Shown here: piece by piece, positions 36,534 to 45,628 of the stretch
Position numbering within the stretch: position 1 is the stretch's first letter
How the letters are laid out: every line of letters starts with the position of its first letter
Assembly (NCBI GenBank): GCA_018401965.1
Contig: JAGYJU010000014.1
Coordinates: forward strand, 20,790 to 84,789
Source: Roseicyclus sp.
GTDB taxonomy: Bacteria; Pseudomonadota; Alphaproteobacteria; Rhodobacterales; Rhodobacteraceae
Direction: 5' to 3'
Length of the DNA: 64,000 nucleotides
Position numbers and translations under genes: made by a program
Notes under the pieces: generated by a model
What the model saw: only the letters and a program-made list of their open reading frames with translations
Told to the model about the DNA's origin: nothing
Databases searched by the model: none

Positions 36534-37843
36534 TCGCCCGCATCGCCGCCGCCCTGCTGGGGGTCGTGCTGGCCCTTCCGGCCCAGGCCACGATCGACAT
36601 CCAAGAGGTGACATCGCCCGGCGGCATTGACGCCTGGTTGGTTCAGGACCCGTCGATCCCCTTTGTGGCCCTGGAATTCTGGTTTGTCGGCGGCGCGGCG
36701 CTTGACCCCGCCGAGGCGCGCGGCGCGACCTACCTGATGACCGGCCTGTTGGAAGAAGGCGCGGGCGATATGGACGCCCAAGCCTTTGCCGAAGCGGTGG
36801 AAGGCCTGGCCGCCAGTTTCAGCTTCGATAGCGGGCGCGACAGCGTCACGATCAGCGCAAGGATGCTGACCCAGAACCGCGACGAGGCCGCCGATCTGTT
36901 GCGCGCGGCCCTGGTCGAGCCGGTGTTTGACCAAACGGCGATCGACCGGGTGCGGGGGCAGGTCTTGTCGATCATCGAAGGCAATGCCCGCGACCCCAAC
37001 GATATCGCCTCAAGCACCTTCAGCGCCATGGCCTATGGCGATCATCCCTATGGCGCCCCGCAAGAAGGCAGCGCCGACAGCGTGGCGGCCCTGACCCGCG
37101 ATGACATCGTGGCGGCGCATCGCGCGGCGCTGACCCGCGGCCGGGTGGCCGTGGGGGCGGCGGGCGACATCACCGCCGAGGACCTGGGCCTGCTGATCGA
37201 CCGCATCCTTGGCGATCTGCCCCAAGACGCGCCGCCCCGGCCCGGCCCCGTTGCGCTGGACCTCGCCGGCGGCGTGACCGTGGTCGATTTTCCCAGCCCG
37301 CAATCGGTGGCGTTTTTCGGTCATGCCGGCATAGAACGGGATGATCCCGATTTCTTTGCCGCCTTTGTGCTGAACCAGGTTCTGGGCGGATCGGGGTTTC
37401 GGTCGCGGCTGATGACCGAAGTGCGCGAGGAACGCGGGCTGACCTATGGCATCGGCAGTTTTCTTTCGCTGGCCGATCTGTCGCCCGCGATGCTGGGGCA
37501 GTTTTCGTCGTCGAACGATCTGGTCGCCGAGGCGATCGAGGTGGTGCGCGCGCAATGGGCCGATCTGGCGGCAAACGGCATCACGCAAGACGAACTGGAT
37601 GCCGCCAAACGCTACATGACCGGGGAATACCCGCTGCGCTTCGATGGCAATGGCACCATCGCGGGGATTTTGGCGGCGATGCAATCCGACGACATGCCGG
37701 TGGATTACATCACCAACCGCAATACGTATGTCGAGGCCGTGACGCTGGATGACGTGGCGCGGGTGGCCGCGCGCCTGTTGCAACCCGAGGCGCTGCATTT
37801 CGTCGTGGTGGGCCAGCCACAGGGATTATCCCCCGGAAACTGA
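36530..37843 (+). CDS. M16 family peptidase, non-catalytic partner
   Basis: 437 residues with a signal peptide (MIARIAAALLGVVLALPAQA). It has the M16 fold but no HxxEH: the equivalent helix reads EARGATYLMTGLLEEGAGDM. It keeps the Arg/Tyr pair of the partner subunit (VREERGLTYGIGSF), which binds substrate in the active site of the zinc subunit. The ATGA overlap with the upstream gene implies coupled translation of the heterodimer. Confidence 0.93.
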   Translation: MIARIAAALLGVVLALPAQATIDIQEVTSPGGIDAWLVQDPSIPFVALEFWFVGGAALDPAEARGATYLMTGLLEEGAGDMDAQAFAEAVEGLAASFSFDSGRDSVTISARMLTQNRDEAADLLRAALVEPVFDQTAIDRVRGQVLSIIEGNARDPNDIASSTFSAMAYGDHPYGAPQEGSADSVAALTRDDIVAAHRAALTRGRVAVGAAGDITAEDLGLLIDRILGDLPQDAPPRPGPVALDLAGGVTVVDFPSPQSVAFFGHAGIERDDPDFFAAFVLNQVLGGSGFRSRLMTEVREERGLTYGIGSFLSLADLSPAMLGQFSSSNDLVAEAIEVVRAQWADLAANGITQDELDAAKRYMTGEYPLRFDGNGTIAGILAAMQSDDMPVDYITNRNTYVEAVTLDDVARVAARLLQPEALHFVVVGQPQGLSPGN

Positions 37844-37891
37844 CCCGCCGCCCCTTGGAACGACTCGGGCGGGCATGCTAGGTTTTGGGGC

Positions 37892-39721
37892 ATGTCCCTT
37901 GATGACCCCAAGATAAGCCGCCCTGTCATCCGGCAACTGGATGAAACCGCGATCAACCGGATCGCGGCGGGCGAGGTTGTGGAACGCCCGGCCTCCGCCG
38001 TGAAGGAACTGGTGGAAAACGCGCTGGATGCGGGTGCGACACGGGTTCTGATCGAAATCGCGCATGGCGGCAAAAGCCTGATCCGGGTCACCGATGACGG
38101 GTGCGGCATGGGGGCGGCGGATTTGCCGCTGGCCCTGTCGCGGCATGCCACGTCGAAAATCGACGGCTCGGATTTGTTGAACATCCAAAGCTTCGGCTTT
38201 CGCGGCGAGGCGCTTCCGTCTTTGGGCGCGGTCGGGCGGTTGAAGATCACCAGCCGCGTGCCGGGCGAGGCGGCGCATGACCTGCGCGTGACCGGTGGCG
38301 AGATGGGCGAGGTTCGCCCCGCCGCCCTGTCGCGCGGCACGGTGGTCGAATTGCGCGACCTGTTCTTTGCCACGCCCGCGCGGCTGAAATTCATGCGCGG
38401 CGACCGGGCAGAGGTGCAGGCGATCACCGATGTGGTGAAACGGCTGGCGATGGCCGAACCGGCGGTTGGCTTCACGCTCCGGGATGTGACGGAGGGCGAG
38501 CGGGTCTTGCTGCGCGCCGATCCCGAAAGCGGTGATCTGTTCGATGCGCTGGCCGGGCGGCTGCGCACGCTGATCGGGCGCGATTTCATCGACAACGCGA
38601 TCAAGATCGACACGGGCCGCGACGGGCTTTGCCTGTTGGGCTATGCCGCGCTTCCGACGTTTTCGCGCGGTGCGGCGGTGGCACAGTTTTTCTTCGTCAA
38701 TGGCCGGCCGGTGCGCGACAAGCAGCTGTATGGTGCGTTGCGCGCGGGCTACATGGATGTGCTGGCGCGCGACCGGCACCCGGCGGCGGCGCTGTTTCTG
38801 GAATGTCCGCCCGACCGGGTGGATGTCAACGTTCACCCCGCCAAGTCAGAGGTGCGGTTCCGTGACCCCGGCGCGGTCCGCGCGCTGATCGTGACGGCGC
38901 TTCGGCAGGGGCTGGCGGGTGATGGGCACCGGGCATCCTCCACGGTGGGTGATGGCGTTCTGGGCGCGTTTCGGCCCGAACCGGCCACGCCCCCCCGCGT
39001 CTACCAGATGGACCGGCCCAGCCAGACCGCCCTGTTGCGCGCCCGCGACTGGCAGGCCCCGGCCCTGTCCGAGGCGGCGCTGCCGTGGCAGGCCACGCCA
39101 TCGGCCCGGGTCGAAGACACCGCCCCCCTGCCCGAGACCACGGCCCGCCCGCTTGGCGCGGCGCGCGCGCAACTGCATGAAAACTACATCATCGCCCAGA
39201 CCGACAGCGGCATGGTGATCGTCGATGCCCATGCCGCGCATGAACGGCTGGTCTATGAACGGCTCAAGCGGCAGATGGCGGAAAACGGCATTGCCCGGCA
39301 GGCGCTGCTGATCCCGGAAATCGTCACGCTGGGGGATGGGGCCGCGCGGTTGCTGGAGCATGCAGATGATCTGGCAGAGCTTGGCTTGATGATAGAACCC
39401 TTCGGCGCGGGCACGATCGCGGTGCGCGAAACACCGGCCGTGTTGGGCAGCGTGGCGGTGGAACCGATGCTGCGCGACATTCTCGATGAAATCGATGATC
39501 TTGGCCAATCCGAGGCGCTGCGCGCGCGGATCGACGCGGTCCTCAGCCGGGTCGCCTGTCACGGATCGGTGCGCACCGGCCGCCGCATGACCGCCGAGGA
39601 CATGAACGCGCTGTTGCGCGAGATGGAGACGACACCGAAATCGGGCCAATGCAACCACGGGCGGCCCACCTTCGTCACCCTCGCGCTGGCCGATATCGAA
39701 CGCCTGTTCGGGCGGACCTGA
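37892..39721 (+). CDS. mutL: DNA mismatch repair protein MutL
   Basis: A 609-residue GHKL ATPase that links MutS mismatch recognition to strand processing. The ATPase motifs are intact: NRIAAGEVVERPASAVKELV, ENALDAGAT, DDGCGM and GFRGEALPSLGAV. The C-terminal dimerisation domain is present (AHAAHERLVYERLKRQMAEN, ACHGSVRTGRRMT). It contains CNHGRPT near the end and the DQHAAxER-like segment as DAHAAHERL, consistent with the endonuclease-type C-terminus found in alphaproteobacteria. It lies 48 bp after the M16 pair and 3 bp before rmuC. Confidence 0.96.
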   Translation: MSLDDPKISRPVIRQLDETAINRIAAGEVVERPASAVKELVENALDAGATRVLIEIAHGGKSLIRVTDDGCGMGAADLPLALSRHATSKIDGSDLLNIQSFGFRGEALPSLGAVGRLKITSRVPGEAAHDLRVTGGEMGEVRPAALSRGTVVELRDLFFATPARLKFMRGDRAEVQAITDVVKRLAMAEPAVGFTLRDVTEGERVLLRADPESGDLFDALAGRLRTLIGRDFIDNAIKIDTGRDGLCLLGYAALPTFSRGAAVAQFFFVNGRPVRDKQLYGALRAGYMDVLARDRHPAAALFLECPPDRVDVNVHPAKSEVRFRDPGAVRALIVTALRQGLAGDGHRASSTVGDGVLGAFRPEPATPPRVYQMDRPSQTALLRARDWQAPALSEAALPWQATPSARVEDTAPLPETTARPLGAARAQLHENYIIAQTDSGMVIVDAHAAHERLVYERLKRQMAENGIARQALLIPEIVTLGDGAARLLEHADDLAELGLMIEPFGAGTIAVRETPAVLGSVAVEPMLRDILDEIDDLGQSEALRARIDAVLSRVACHGSVRTGRRMTAEDMNALLREMETTPKSGQCNHGRPTFVTLALADIERLFGRT

Positions 39722-39724
39722 ACC

Positions 39725-41212
39725 ATGGAAAACGCCCCGCTATTTTCTGTGCTGGACCGGCTGGCGGCAAGTTTGCGCGCAGCATCGCCCTTTGGCCCAA
39801 CCGTTGATCCCTTACCGGCCTATCTGGTTTTGGCCACGGTCATCGCCCTGGCGCTGGGTCTGGCGTTGATCTTGCGGGGCATACGGCTGCGGCGCAGCGA
39901 ACGCGGTTTGACCGACGCCGAGGGTTTGCGCCGCCAGATCGCGGTGTTGGAGGCGCGCGCCGAACGCCTTCCGCTGCTGGAACAGGCCATGACCGAGGCG
40001 CGCGAAGAACGCGATCGCCTGCTTGGCGCGCTGAACCAGGCCGAGGCGCGGCTGGAAACCGTGGAAAAGACCCATGCCGCGCGGCTGGAAGAATTGCGCG
40101 GCCTGAATGACGCGCTGCAAGGGCGGTTCAAGACGCTGGCAAACGAGGTGCTGGAAGGCAATTCCAAGGCCTTCCTCGACCGGGTGACGGAACGCTTCAC
40201 CACGCACACGGAAACCGCGCGGGCCGAACTGGACGCGCGGCAGAAAGCCATCGACGGCATGGTCAAACCGCTGAGCGAAAAGCTGGGCGCCTTCGACACG
40301 ATCCTGCGGGAAATGGAAAAGCACCGGACCGACGCCTATGGCGCGATCCGCGAACAGGTCGAACAACTGCGGCTGGGGCAATCGCAATTGTCGGGTGAAA
40401 CCCGCAAGCTGGTGCAGGCGCTGCGCGCCCCCAAGACGCGCGGGCGCTGGGGCGAAATGCAGCTGCGGCAGGTGTTCGAGCTGAGCGGCATGGCCGAGCA
40501 TGTGGATTTCGAGACCGAAACCAGCCACCGCACCGATGACGGGCTGCAACGCCCCGACGCGATCGTGCGGATGCCGGGCGGGCGGTCGCTGGTGATCGAC
40601 GCCAAAACCTCGCTCGACGGCTATCTTGATGCGCTGGAGGCCGACACGCCCGAGGCGCGCGAGATCGCGATCAAGCGCCATGCCCGGCAGATCGCCGATC
40701 ATGTGCGGATGCTGTCGTCGAAAAAATATCACGATCTCTTGGCCGACACCCCCGATTTCGTGGTGATGTTCATCCCCGGCGATGTGTTCCTGTCGGCCGC
40801 GGTGGAAAGCGACCCGGCGCTGTTGGAACGCGCGATGGAGGCCCGCGTGGTCATCGCCACGCCATCCACCCTGATCGCGCTGCTGCGCACCATCGCCTTT
40901 GGCTGGCAGCAAGAGGCGATCGCGGAGAACGCGGTGACGATCCACCGCGAGGCCAAGGAACTTTACAGCCGCCTGGCGGTGTTCGCGGGCAACCTGCAAA
41001 AGGTCGGCGTGGCGCTGAACCGGTCGGTCGAAAGCTACAACAAGGCGATGGGATCGCTGGAGGCGCGGGTTCTGCCATCCGCCCGCAAGCTGGAGACGAT
41101 GCAGGTGGTGCAGGCGCCCGCGCCCGAGTTGCAGGATGCGCCACGGGTAGAGGCGGTGCCGCGCCTGTTGACCGCGCCGGAATTGCTGGTGTCGGACAAG
41201 GACGAAGATTAG
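39725..41212 (+). CDS. rmuC: DNA recombination protein RmuC
   Basis: A 495-residue protein. There is one transmembrane helix at about residues 32-50 (YLVLATVIALALGLALILRG), a long coiled coil (residues 60-170, rich in Glu/Ala/Arg) and the RmuC domain with a restriction-endonuclease-like fold (GRWGEMQLRQVFELSGMAEH, VIDAKTSLDGYLDALE). E. coli RmuC limits recombination at inverted repeats. The gene lies immediately after mutL, suggesting a repair-linked unit. Confidence 0.94.
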   Translation: MENAPLFSVLDRLAASLRAASPFGPTVDPLPAYLVLATVIALALGLALILRGIRLRRSERGLTDAEGLRRQIAVLEARAERLPLLEQAMTEAREERDRLLGALNQAEARLETVEKTHAARLEELRGLNDALQGRFKTLANEVLEGNSKAFLDRVTERFTTHTETARAELDARQKAIDGMVKPLSEKLGAFDTILREMEKHRTDAYGAIREQVEQLRLGQSQLSGETRKLVQALRAPKTRGRWGEMQLRQVFELSGMAEHVDFETETSHRTDDGLQRPDAIVRMPGGRSLVIDAKTSLDGYLDALEADTPEAREIAIKRHARQIADHVRMLSSKKYHDLLADTPDFVVMFIPGDVFLSAAVESDPALLERAMEARVVIATPSTLIALLRTIAFGWQQEAIAENAVTIHREAKELYSRLAVFAGNLQKVGVALNRSVESYNKAMGSLEARVLPSARKLETMQVVQAPAPELQDAPRVEAVPRLLTAPELLVSDKDED

Positions 41213-41217
41213 GGAGG

Positions 41218-41237
41218 GGTGCGCCCGAAGGCGCACC
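41218..41237. repeat. 20-bp hairpin repeat, copy 1
   Basis: GGTGCGCC-CGAA-GGCGCACC: an 8-bp perfect stem with a CGAA loop, located between the convergent ends of rmuC and the thiolase gene. Its exact reverse complement, with a TTCG loop, occurs at 54792-54811 between another convergent pair. No U-tract follows. It may be a transcription barrier or a small dispersed repeat. Confidence 0.7.
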
Positions 41238-41243
41238 GCCCCC

Positions 41244-42422
41244 TCACACCCGTTCGATCGCGATGGCCGTGCCTTCGCCCCCGCCGATGCAGATTGCGGC
41301 CACCCCGCGTTTCAGCCCGTGGCGCTCCAGCGCATTGAGCAGCGTCACCATGATCCGCGCGCCAGACGCCCCGATGGGATGGCCCAAGGCACAGGCCCCG
41401 CCGTGGATGTTCATCCGCTCGCGCGGCACGCCCATCTCGTGCATGAAGGCCATGGGCACCACGGCAAAGGCTTCGTTCACCTCCCACAGATCGACATCGC
41501 CGACCGACCAGCCCAGGCGGTCAAGCAGCTTGCGCGCCGCGGGCACCGGGGCGGTGGGGAACAGGTTCGGCTCCTGCGCATGGCTGGCATGGCCAAGGAT
41601 GCGGGCACGGATGGCCAGGCCCTGCGCCTCTGCCACGGCGCGCCGCGCCATCACCAGCGCCGCCGCCCCATCGGAGATCGAGGAGGAATTGGCCGCCGTC
41701 ACCGTGCCATCCTTGCGGAAGGCGGGTTTGAGGGTCGGGATCTTGTCGGGCCGCGCATTGCCGGGCTGTTCGTCGGTGGTGACGGTGGTTTCGCCCTTGC
41801 GGCTGGTGACCGTGACCGGCGTGACCTCGGCCGCAAAGGCCCCGCTTTCGATCGCCTTCAGCGCGTTTTCGAGCGAGCCGACCGCGTAGTCATCCTGCGC
41901 GGCCCGCGTGAACTGGAAAGCCTCGGCGCAATCCTCGGCAAAGGTGCCCATCAGGCGGCCCTTGTCATACGCATCCTCGAGCCCGTCGAGGAACATGTGG
42001 TCTTGTGCCTGCGCATGGCCCATGCGGGCCCCGCCGCGCATGGCGGGCAACAGATACGGGGCGTTTGACATCGATTCCATGCCCCCCGCGACAACGACAT
42101 CGGACCGGCCCAGCGCCAGCTGATCCCAGGCGAACATCGCCGCCTTCATCCCCGAACCGCACATCTTGTTGAGCGTGGTGGCCGGAACCCCCTTTGGCAG
42201 ACCGGCGGCAAAGCCTGCCTGCCGCGCAGGCGCCTGGCCCTGGCCCGCCGGCAGGACACAGCCCATCAACAGCTCGTCCACCGTTTCGGGCGCAACGCCC
42301 GCCCCGCGCAACGCGGCGGCAATGGCGACACCACCCAGATCGGCAGCGCTGGCCCCGGACAGCGCACCTTGAAACCCGCCCATGGGCGTACGCGCCGCCC
42401 CTGCAATCACGACCTCATCCAT
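41244..42422 (-). CDS. Acetyl-CoA C-acetyltransferase (thiolase)
   Basis: A 392-residue thiolase II. It condenses two acetyl-CoA to acetoacetyl-CoA, or the reverse in degradation. The nucleophilic Cys is in ATTLNKMCGSGMKAAMFA. The catalytic His is in GGACALGHPIGASGARI and the second Cys in AAICIGGGEGTAIAIERV. No phaB or other polyhydroxybutyrate gene is adjacent, so a PhaA role cannot be claimed. Confidence 0.95.
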   Translation of the reverse strand: MDEVVIAGAARTPMGGFQGALSGASAADLGGVAIAAALRGAGVAPETVDELLMGCVLPAGQGQAPARQAGFAAGLPKGVPATTLNKMCGSGMKAAMFAWDQLALGRSDVVVAGGMESMSNAPYLLPAMRGGARMGHAQAQDHMFLDGLEDAYDKGRLMGTFAEDCAEAFQFTRAAQDDYAVGSLENALKAIESGAFAAEVTPVTVTSRKGETTVTTDEQPGNARPDKIPTLKPAFRKDGTVTAANSSSISDGAAALVMARRAVAEAQGLAIRARILGHASHAQEPNLFPTAPVPAARKLLDRLGWSVGDVDLWEVNEAFAVVPMAFMHEMGVPRERMNIHGGACALGHPIGASGARIMVTLLNALERHGLKRGVAAICIGGGEGTAIAIERV

Positions 42423-42509
42423 CTTTACCCCCTAACTGGGCCCCGGGCGCTTACCGGATGGTAAGGATTCCCTCCTAGGCTTGGGAAACCTAGCAGCGCG
42501 GAGCCTGGG

Positions 42510-42854
42510 ATGAAAATGAGTTTTGAACACCGGGATGGTCTTGGCCTGCTGCGGGTCGAAGAGCCGCGCATCGACGCGAGCGTGGCCATCCAGTTCAAGG
42601 ACCGGTTCCACGACCTGACGCAAAATGGCACCGGCGACGTGATCCTGGACCTGAGCCAGGTCGATTTCCTTGATTCGAGCGGGCTGGGCGCGCTGGTCGG
42701 CGCGCGCAAATTGCTGGGTGCTGGCCGGGTGCTGGAATTGTGCGGGCTGACCCCGACGGTGGACCGGGTGATGGTCCTGACACGGATGCACACGGTCTTT
42801 CCGATCCATCCCGATCTGGTCACGGCCCTTGCGACACGCGCCGCCACATCATGA
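42510..42854 (+). CDS. STAS domain anti-sigma factor antagonist
   Basis: 114 residues forming a single STAS domain of the SpoIIAA/RsbV type. The phospho-acceptor motif is QVDFLDSSGLGALVGARKLL, with Ser56/Ser57. In partner-switching systems the unphosphorylated form binds the kinase/anti-sigma protein and frees the sigma factor. The next gene, overlapping by 4 bp, encodes a matching HATPase. The leader 42450-42499 contains two short inverted repeats (CTTACC/GGTAAG and CTAGG/CCTAG). Confidence 0.88.
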   Translation: MKMSFEHRDGLGLLRVEEPRIDASVAIQFKDRFHDLTQNGTGDVILDLSQVDFLDSSGLGALVGARKLLGAGRVLELCGLTPTVDRVMVLTRMHTVFPIHPDLVTALATRAATS

Positions 42855-43360
42855 CCGGCCCGGGGCCGATCCCCGGCGTCATCGGGCCAAGGCCTTGGGG
42901 CCTGACCTTGCGCTTTGCGGCCACGCCTGTGGCGGTGCGCGCGGCCCTTTCTGCGGTGGATGCCGGGCTGGCCGATGCGGGGGCGCCGGATGATCTGCGG
43001 GCGCGGGCCCAGATCGCCCTTGCAGAGGCCTGCAACAACATCGTTGAACATGCCTATCCCAGACATCCCCCCCCGACAGAGGCCCATATCCGTCTGGACA
43101 TCGCGGCTGATCTGGGGGGGTTGCAGATCACGCTGCGCGACCGGGGCCGGGCCATGCCGGACGGGCCCCTTCCGGGGCGGGAATTGCCGCCGCTTGATCC
43201 GGGCGACATCGCGGGGTTGCCCGAAGGCGGGTTTGGCTGGGCGATCCTGCGTGACATGACCCGTGCCATCAGCCTGTCACGCCGCAACGGGCAGAATATC
43301 CTGCGCTTTCGCCTGCCCCATGCCGACAAACCCGGACCATTGAGCCGAATTGTCACGTGA
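42851..43360 (+). CDS. RsbW-like HATPase (serine kinase/anti-sigma factor)
   Basis: A 169-residue GHKL-type ATPase. The N box is IALAEACNNIVEHAYP, the G1 box is LRDRGRAMPD and the G2 region is EGGFGWAILRDMTRAISLSR. It resembles RsbW/SpoIIAB, which phosphorylate the STAS antagonist and sequester a sigma factor. The ATG overlaps the STAS stop (ATGA). No sigma factor or PP2C phosphatase is adjacent, so the target is not shown. The 211-bp gap that follows has no gene I accept. Confidence 0.88.
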   Translation: MTGPGPIPGVIGPRPWGLTLRFAATPVAVRAALSAVDAGLADAGAPDDLRARAQIALAEACNNIVEHAYPRHPPPTEAHIRLDIAADLGGLQITLRDRGRAMPDGPLPGRELPPLDPGDIAGLPEGGFGWAILRDMTRAISLSRRNGQNILRFRLPHADKPGPLSRIVT

Positions 43361-43571
43361 ATGCCTGATTTCGTCCGCATTGCCGCCCGGTTGTCGCGTC
43401 ATACCGGCCTTGTAGCTGCAGAGCTTCCCTCGGCGTCGCGTTTCAAGCCCCCACCCAGTGCGCGGCGTCGAGGTCTGCAAGCCCCCCTTCCCCGGCATGA
43501 CCAAGCACCCTTGCGCTGACCGCGTCTGCCGGTAGGTTGCGACCGACCTGAGGCGCGAGGGAGGGACACAT

Positions 43572-45155
43572 ATGCGCGACTTTCACCATCCGGGCCGATC
43601 CGCGGCCTTTGCGGAAAACGGGATGTGCGCCACGTCGCACCCCTTGGCCGCGCAAACCGCCATTGCCATCTTGCAGGCCGGCGGCAACGCGGTCGATGCC
43701 GCCATTGCGGGGGCGGTTCTGTTGGGCCTGTGCGAACCGGCGATGACCGGGATCGGCGGCGATTGCTTCGTGCTGGTCAAGCCGGCGGGCAGCGAAGACA
43801 TCGTGGCGCTGAACGGATCGGGCCGCGCGCCCGCCGCGCTGTCGGGGGCCGCCCTGCGCGCCCAGGGCCATACCAAGATGCCGGTGTTCGGCCACCCCGC
43901 CGCCGTCACCATCCCCGGCGCGGTCGATGCGTTTTGCCGCCTGTCGGCCGATTACGGCAAGCTGGGCCTTGATGCGGTGCTGGCCCCCACGATCCATTAC
44001 GCCGAGGCGGGCGTGCCCGTCGCGCCGCGCGCGCAATTCGATTGGGCGCATCACCACGACAACCTGACCCCCACCGCGCGGCAACATTACCTGATCGATG
44101 GGCAAGCGCCGCGCCTGGGCCAATTGTTCCGCCACACGGGCCAGGCCGAGGTGTTGCGCCGCGTCGCCCGCGAGGGCCGCAAGGGGTTCTACGAGGGCGA
44201 GGTGGCCGAAGACATGGTCGCGGCGCTGCGCGCGCTTGGCGGCGTGCACACGATGGAAGATTTCGCCAACACCGCCTGCGACTACACCACGCCGATCAGC
44301 GGCAGCTACAAGGGCATCGAGCTGGTCGAGCATCCGCCAAACGGTCAGGGGGCCACGGCGATCCTGCTCAACAACATCCTGGCGGAATTCGACCTGGCAT
44401 CGATGGACCCCTGGGGTGTGGACCGCGCCCATATCGAGGCAGAGGCCACGAAACTGGCCTATGACGCGCGCGACCGGTTCCTGGCCGATGCCGATCACAT
44501 GACCCGTCTGGCCTATCTGCTGGATCCTGCAACGGCACGCAAACTGGCCAGCCTGATCGACCCGACGCGTGCCATGGCCAGCGCCCAGGCCCTGACCGAG
44601 GAAACCCACAAGGAAACCATCTACCTGACGGTGGTGGACCGCGACCGCATGGTCGTGTCCTTGATCTATTCGGTGTTCAAGGATTTCGGATCGGGCATCG
44701 CATCCGACAAGTTCGGCATCCTGTTCCAGAACCGCGGCGCGGGCTTTTCGCTGGATCAGGGGCACCCGAACGAGGCCAATGGCGGCAAGCGGCCGATGCA
44801 CACGATCATTCCCGCCATGCTGAAGCAGAATGGCCGCGTGATCATGCCCTTTGGCGTGATGGGCGGGCAGTATCAATCCACCGGCCATGCCCGGTTCGTG
44901 ACCAATGTGGTGGATTACGGTCTTGGCCCGCAAGACGCCATCGATGCGCCGCGTTGTTTCAGCGAATACGGCGAGATGCGGGTCGAAAAAGGCTATGGCG
45001 ACACCGTGCGCCAGGCGCTGGCCGACATGGGCCACAAGGTGTCGATCCCACCGGTCGGTATCGGCGGCGCGCAAGCGATCCGGCTGCACCATGACCTGGG
45101 TGTTCTGGAAGGTGGGTCGGACCCGCGCAAGGACGGCATCGCGCTGGGTTATTGA
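43572..45155 (+). CDS. Gamma-glutamyltransferase family protein
   Basis: A 527-residue Ntn-hydrolase of the GGT family, which cleave and transfer gamma-glutamyl groups or related amide bonds. It opens with CATSHPLAAQTAIAILQAGG and NAVDAAIAGAVLLGLCEPAM. TGIGGDCFVLV and IELVEHPPNGQGATAILLNN follow. The autocleavage region reads KETIYLTVVDRDRMVVSLIY, where classical GGT has TTHxSVVD, so the nucleophile Thr is present but its neighbours differ. No signal peptide is evident, so the protein may be cytoplasmic and act on another substrate. Confidence 0.85.
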   Translation: MRDFHHPGRSAAFAENGMCATSHPLAAQTAIAILQAGGNAVDAAIAGAVLLGLCEPAMTGIGGDCFVLVKPAGSEDIVALNGSGRAPAALSGAALRAQGHTKMPVFGHPAAVTIPGAVDAFCRLSADYGKLGLDAVLAPTIHYAEAGVPVAPRAQFDWAHHHDNLTPTARQHYLIDGQAPRLGQLFRHTGQAEVLRRVAREGRKGFYEGEVAEDMVAALRALGGVHTMEDFANTACDYTTPISGSYKGIELVEHPPNGQGATAILLNNILAEFDLASMDPWGVDRAHIEAEATKLAYDARDRFLADADHMTRLAYLLDPATARKLASLIDPTRAMASAQALTEETHKETIYLTVVDRDRMVVSLIYSVFKDFGSGIASDKFGILFQNRGAGFSLDQGHPNEANGGKRPMHTIIPAMLKQNGRVIMPFGVMGGQYQSTGHARFVTNVVDYGLGPQDAIDAPRCFSEYGEMRVEKGYGDTVRQALADMGHKVSIPPVGIGGAQAIRLHHDLGVLEGGSDPRKDGIALGY

Positions 45156-45214
45156 TGCGCGCAAGGGTGGGGGCCAATGGCCCCCGCCCAAGACCATGAC
45201 CGGGCCGGGCGGGA

Positions 45215-45541
45215 TCAGTTCAGCTGGTATTCCAGCGGGTATTTCCCGTCGCTGAATTCCCCGAAGAGATCGGGCAGGTCGGGGTGATCGACCGGTTCGC
45301 CGCTGTCATCGGGCACAAGGTTCTGTTCCGAGACATAGGCCACGTAATAGGTCTGATCGTTTTCCGCGAGCAGGTGGTAGAAGGGTTGTTGCTTGATCGG
45401 GCGCGCCTCTTCGGGGATCGCCTCGTACCAGTCATCGGTGTTTGCGAATTCCGGGTCGATGTCGAAGACGACACCACGGAACGGGTGCTTGCGATGCCGC
45501 ACCACCTCTCCGAGCCCGAATTTTGCCGTGCTTTTCAGCAT
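45215..45541 (-). CDS. hspQ: Heat shock protein HspQ (YccV family)
   Basis: A 108-residue protein starting MLKSTAKFGLGEVVRHRKHP with FRGVVFDIDPEFANTDDWYE. PFYHLLAENDQTYYVAYVSE defines the YccV/HspQ hemimethylated-DNA-binding fold. In E. coli HspQ is a specificity-enhancing factor for Lon, and in others it destabilises mutant DnaA. Here the function is by homology. Confidence 0.93.
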   Translation of the reverse strand: MLKSTAKFGLGEVVRHRKHPFRGVVFDIDPEFANTDDWYEAIPEEARPIKQQPFYHLLAENDQTYYVAYVSEQNLVPDDSGEPVDHPDLPDLFGEFSDGKYPLEYQLN

Positions 45542-45628
45542 GACCGATTACCCCCTTGAAGCCCCTTCCTAACGCCCGCATTGGGGGATTGTCCATGGGT
45601 CGGGCATGCAAGCGAGGGAAACAATCTG

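Noticed and set aside
43361..43519. A 52-codon frame starting right after the HATPase stop
   Set aside because: No ribosome binding site of its own, no homology, and a Pro/Arg-rich end typical of chance GC-rich frames.
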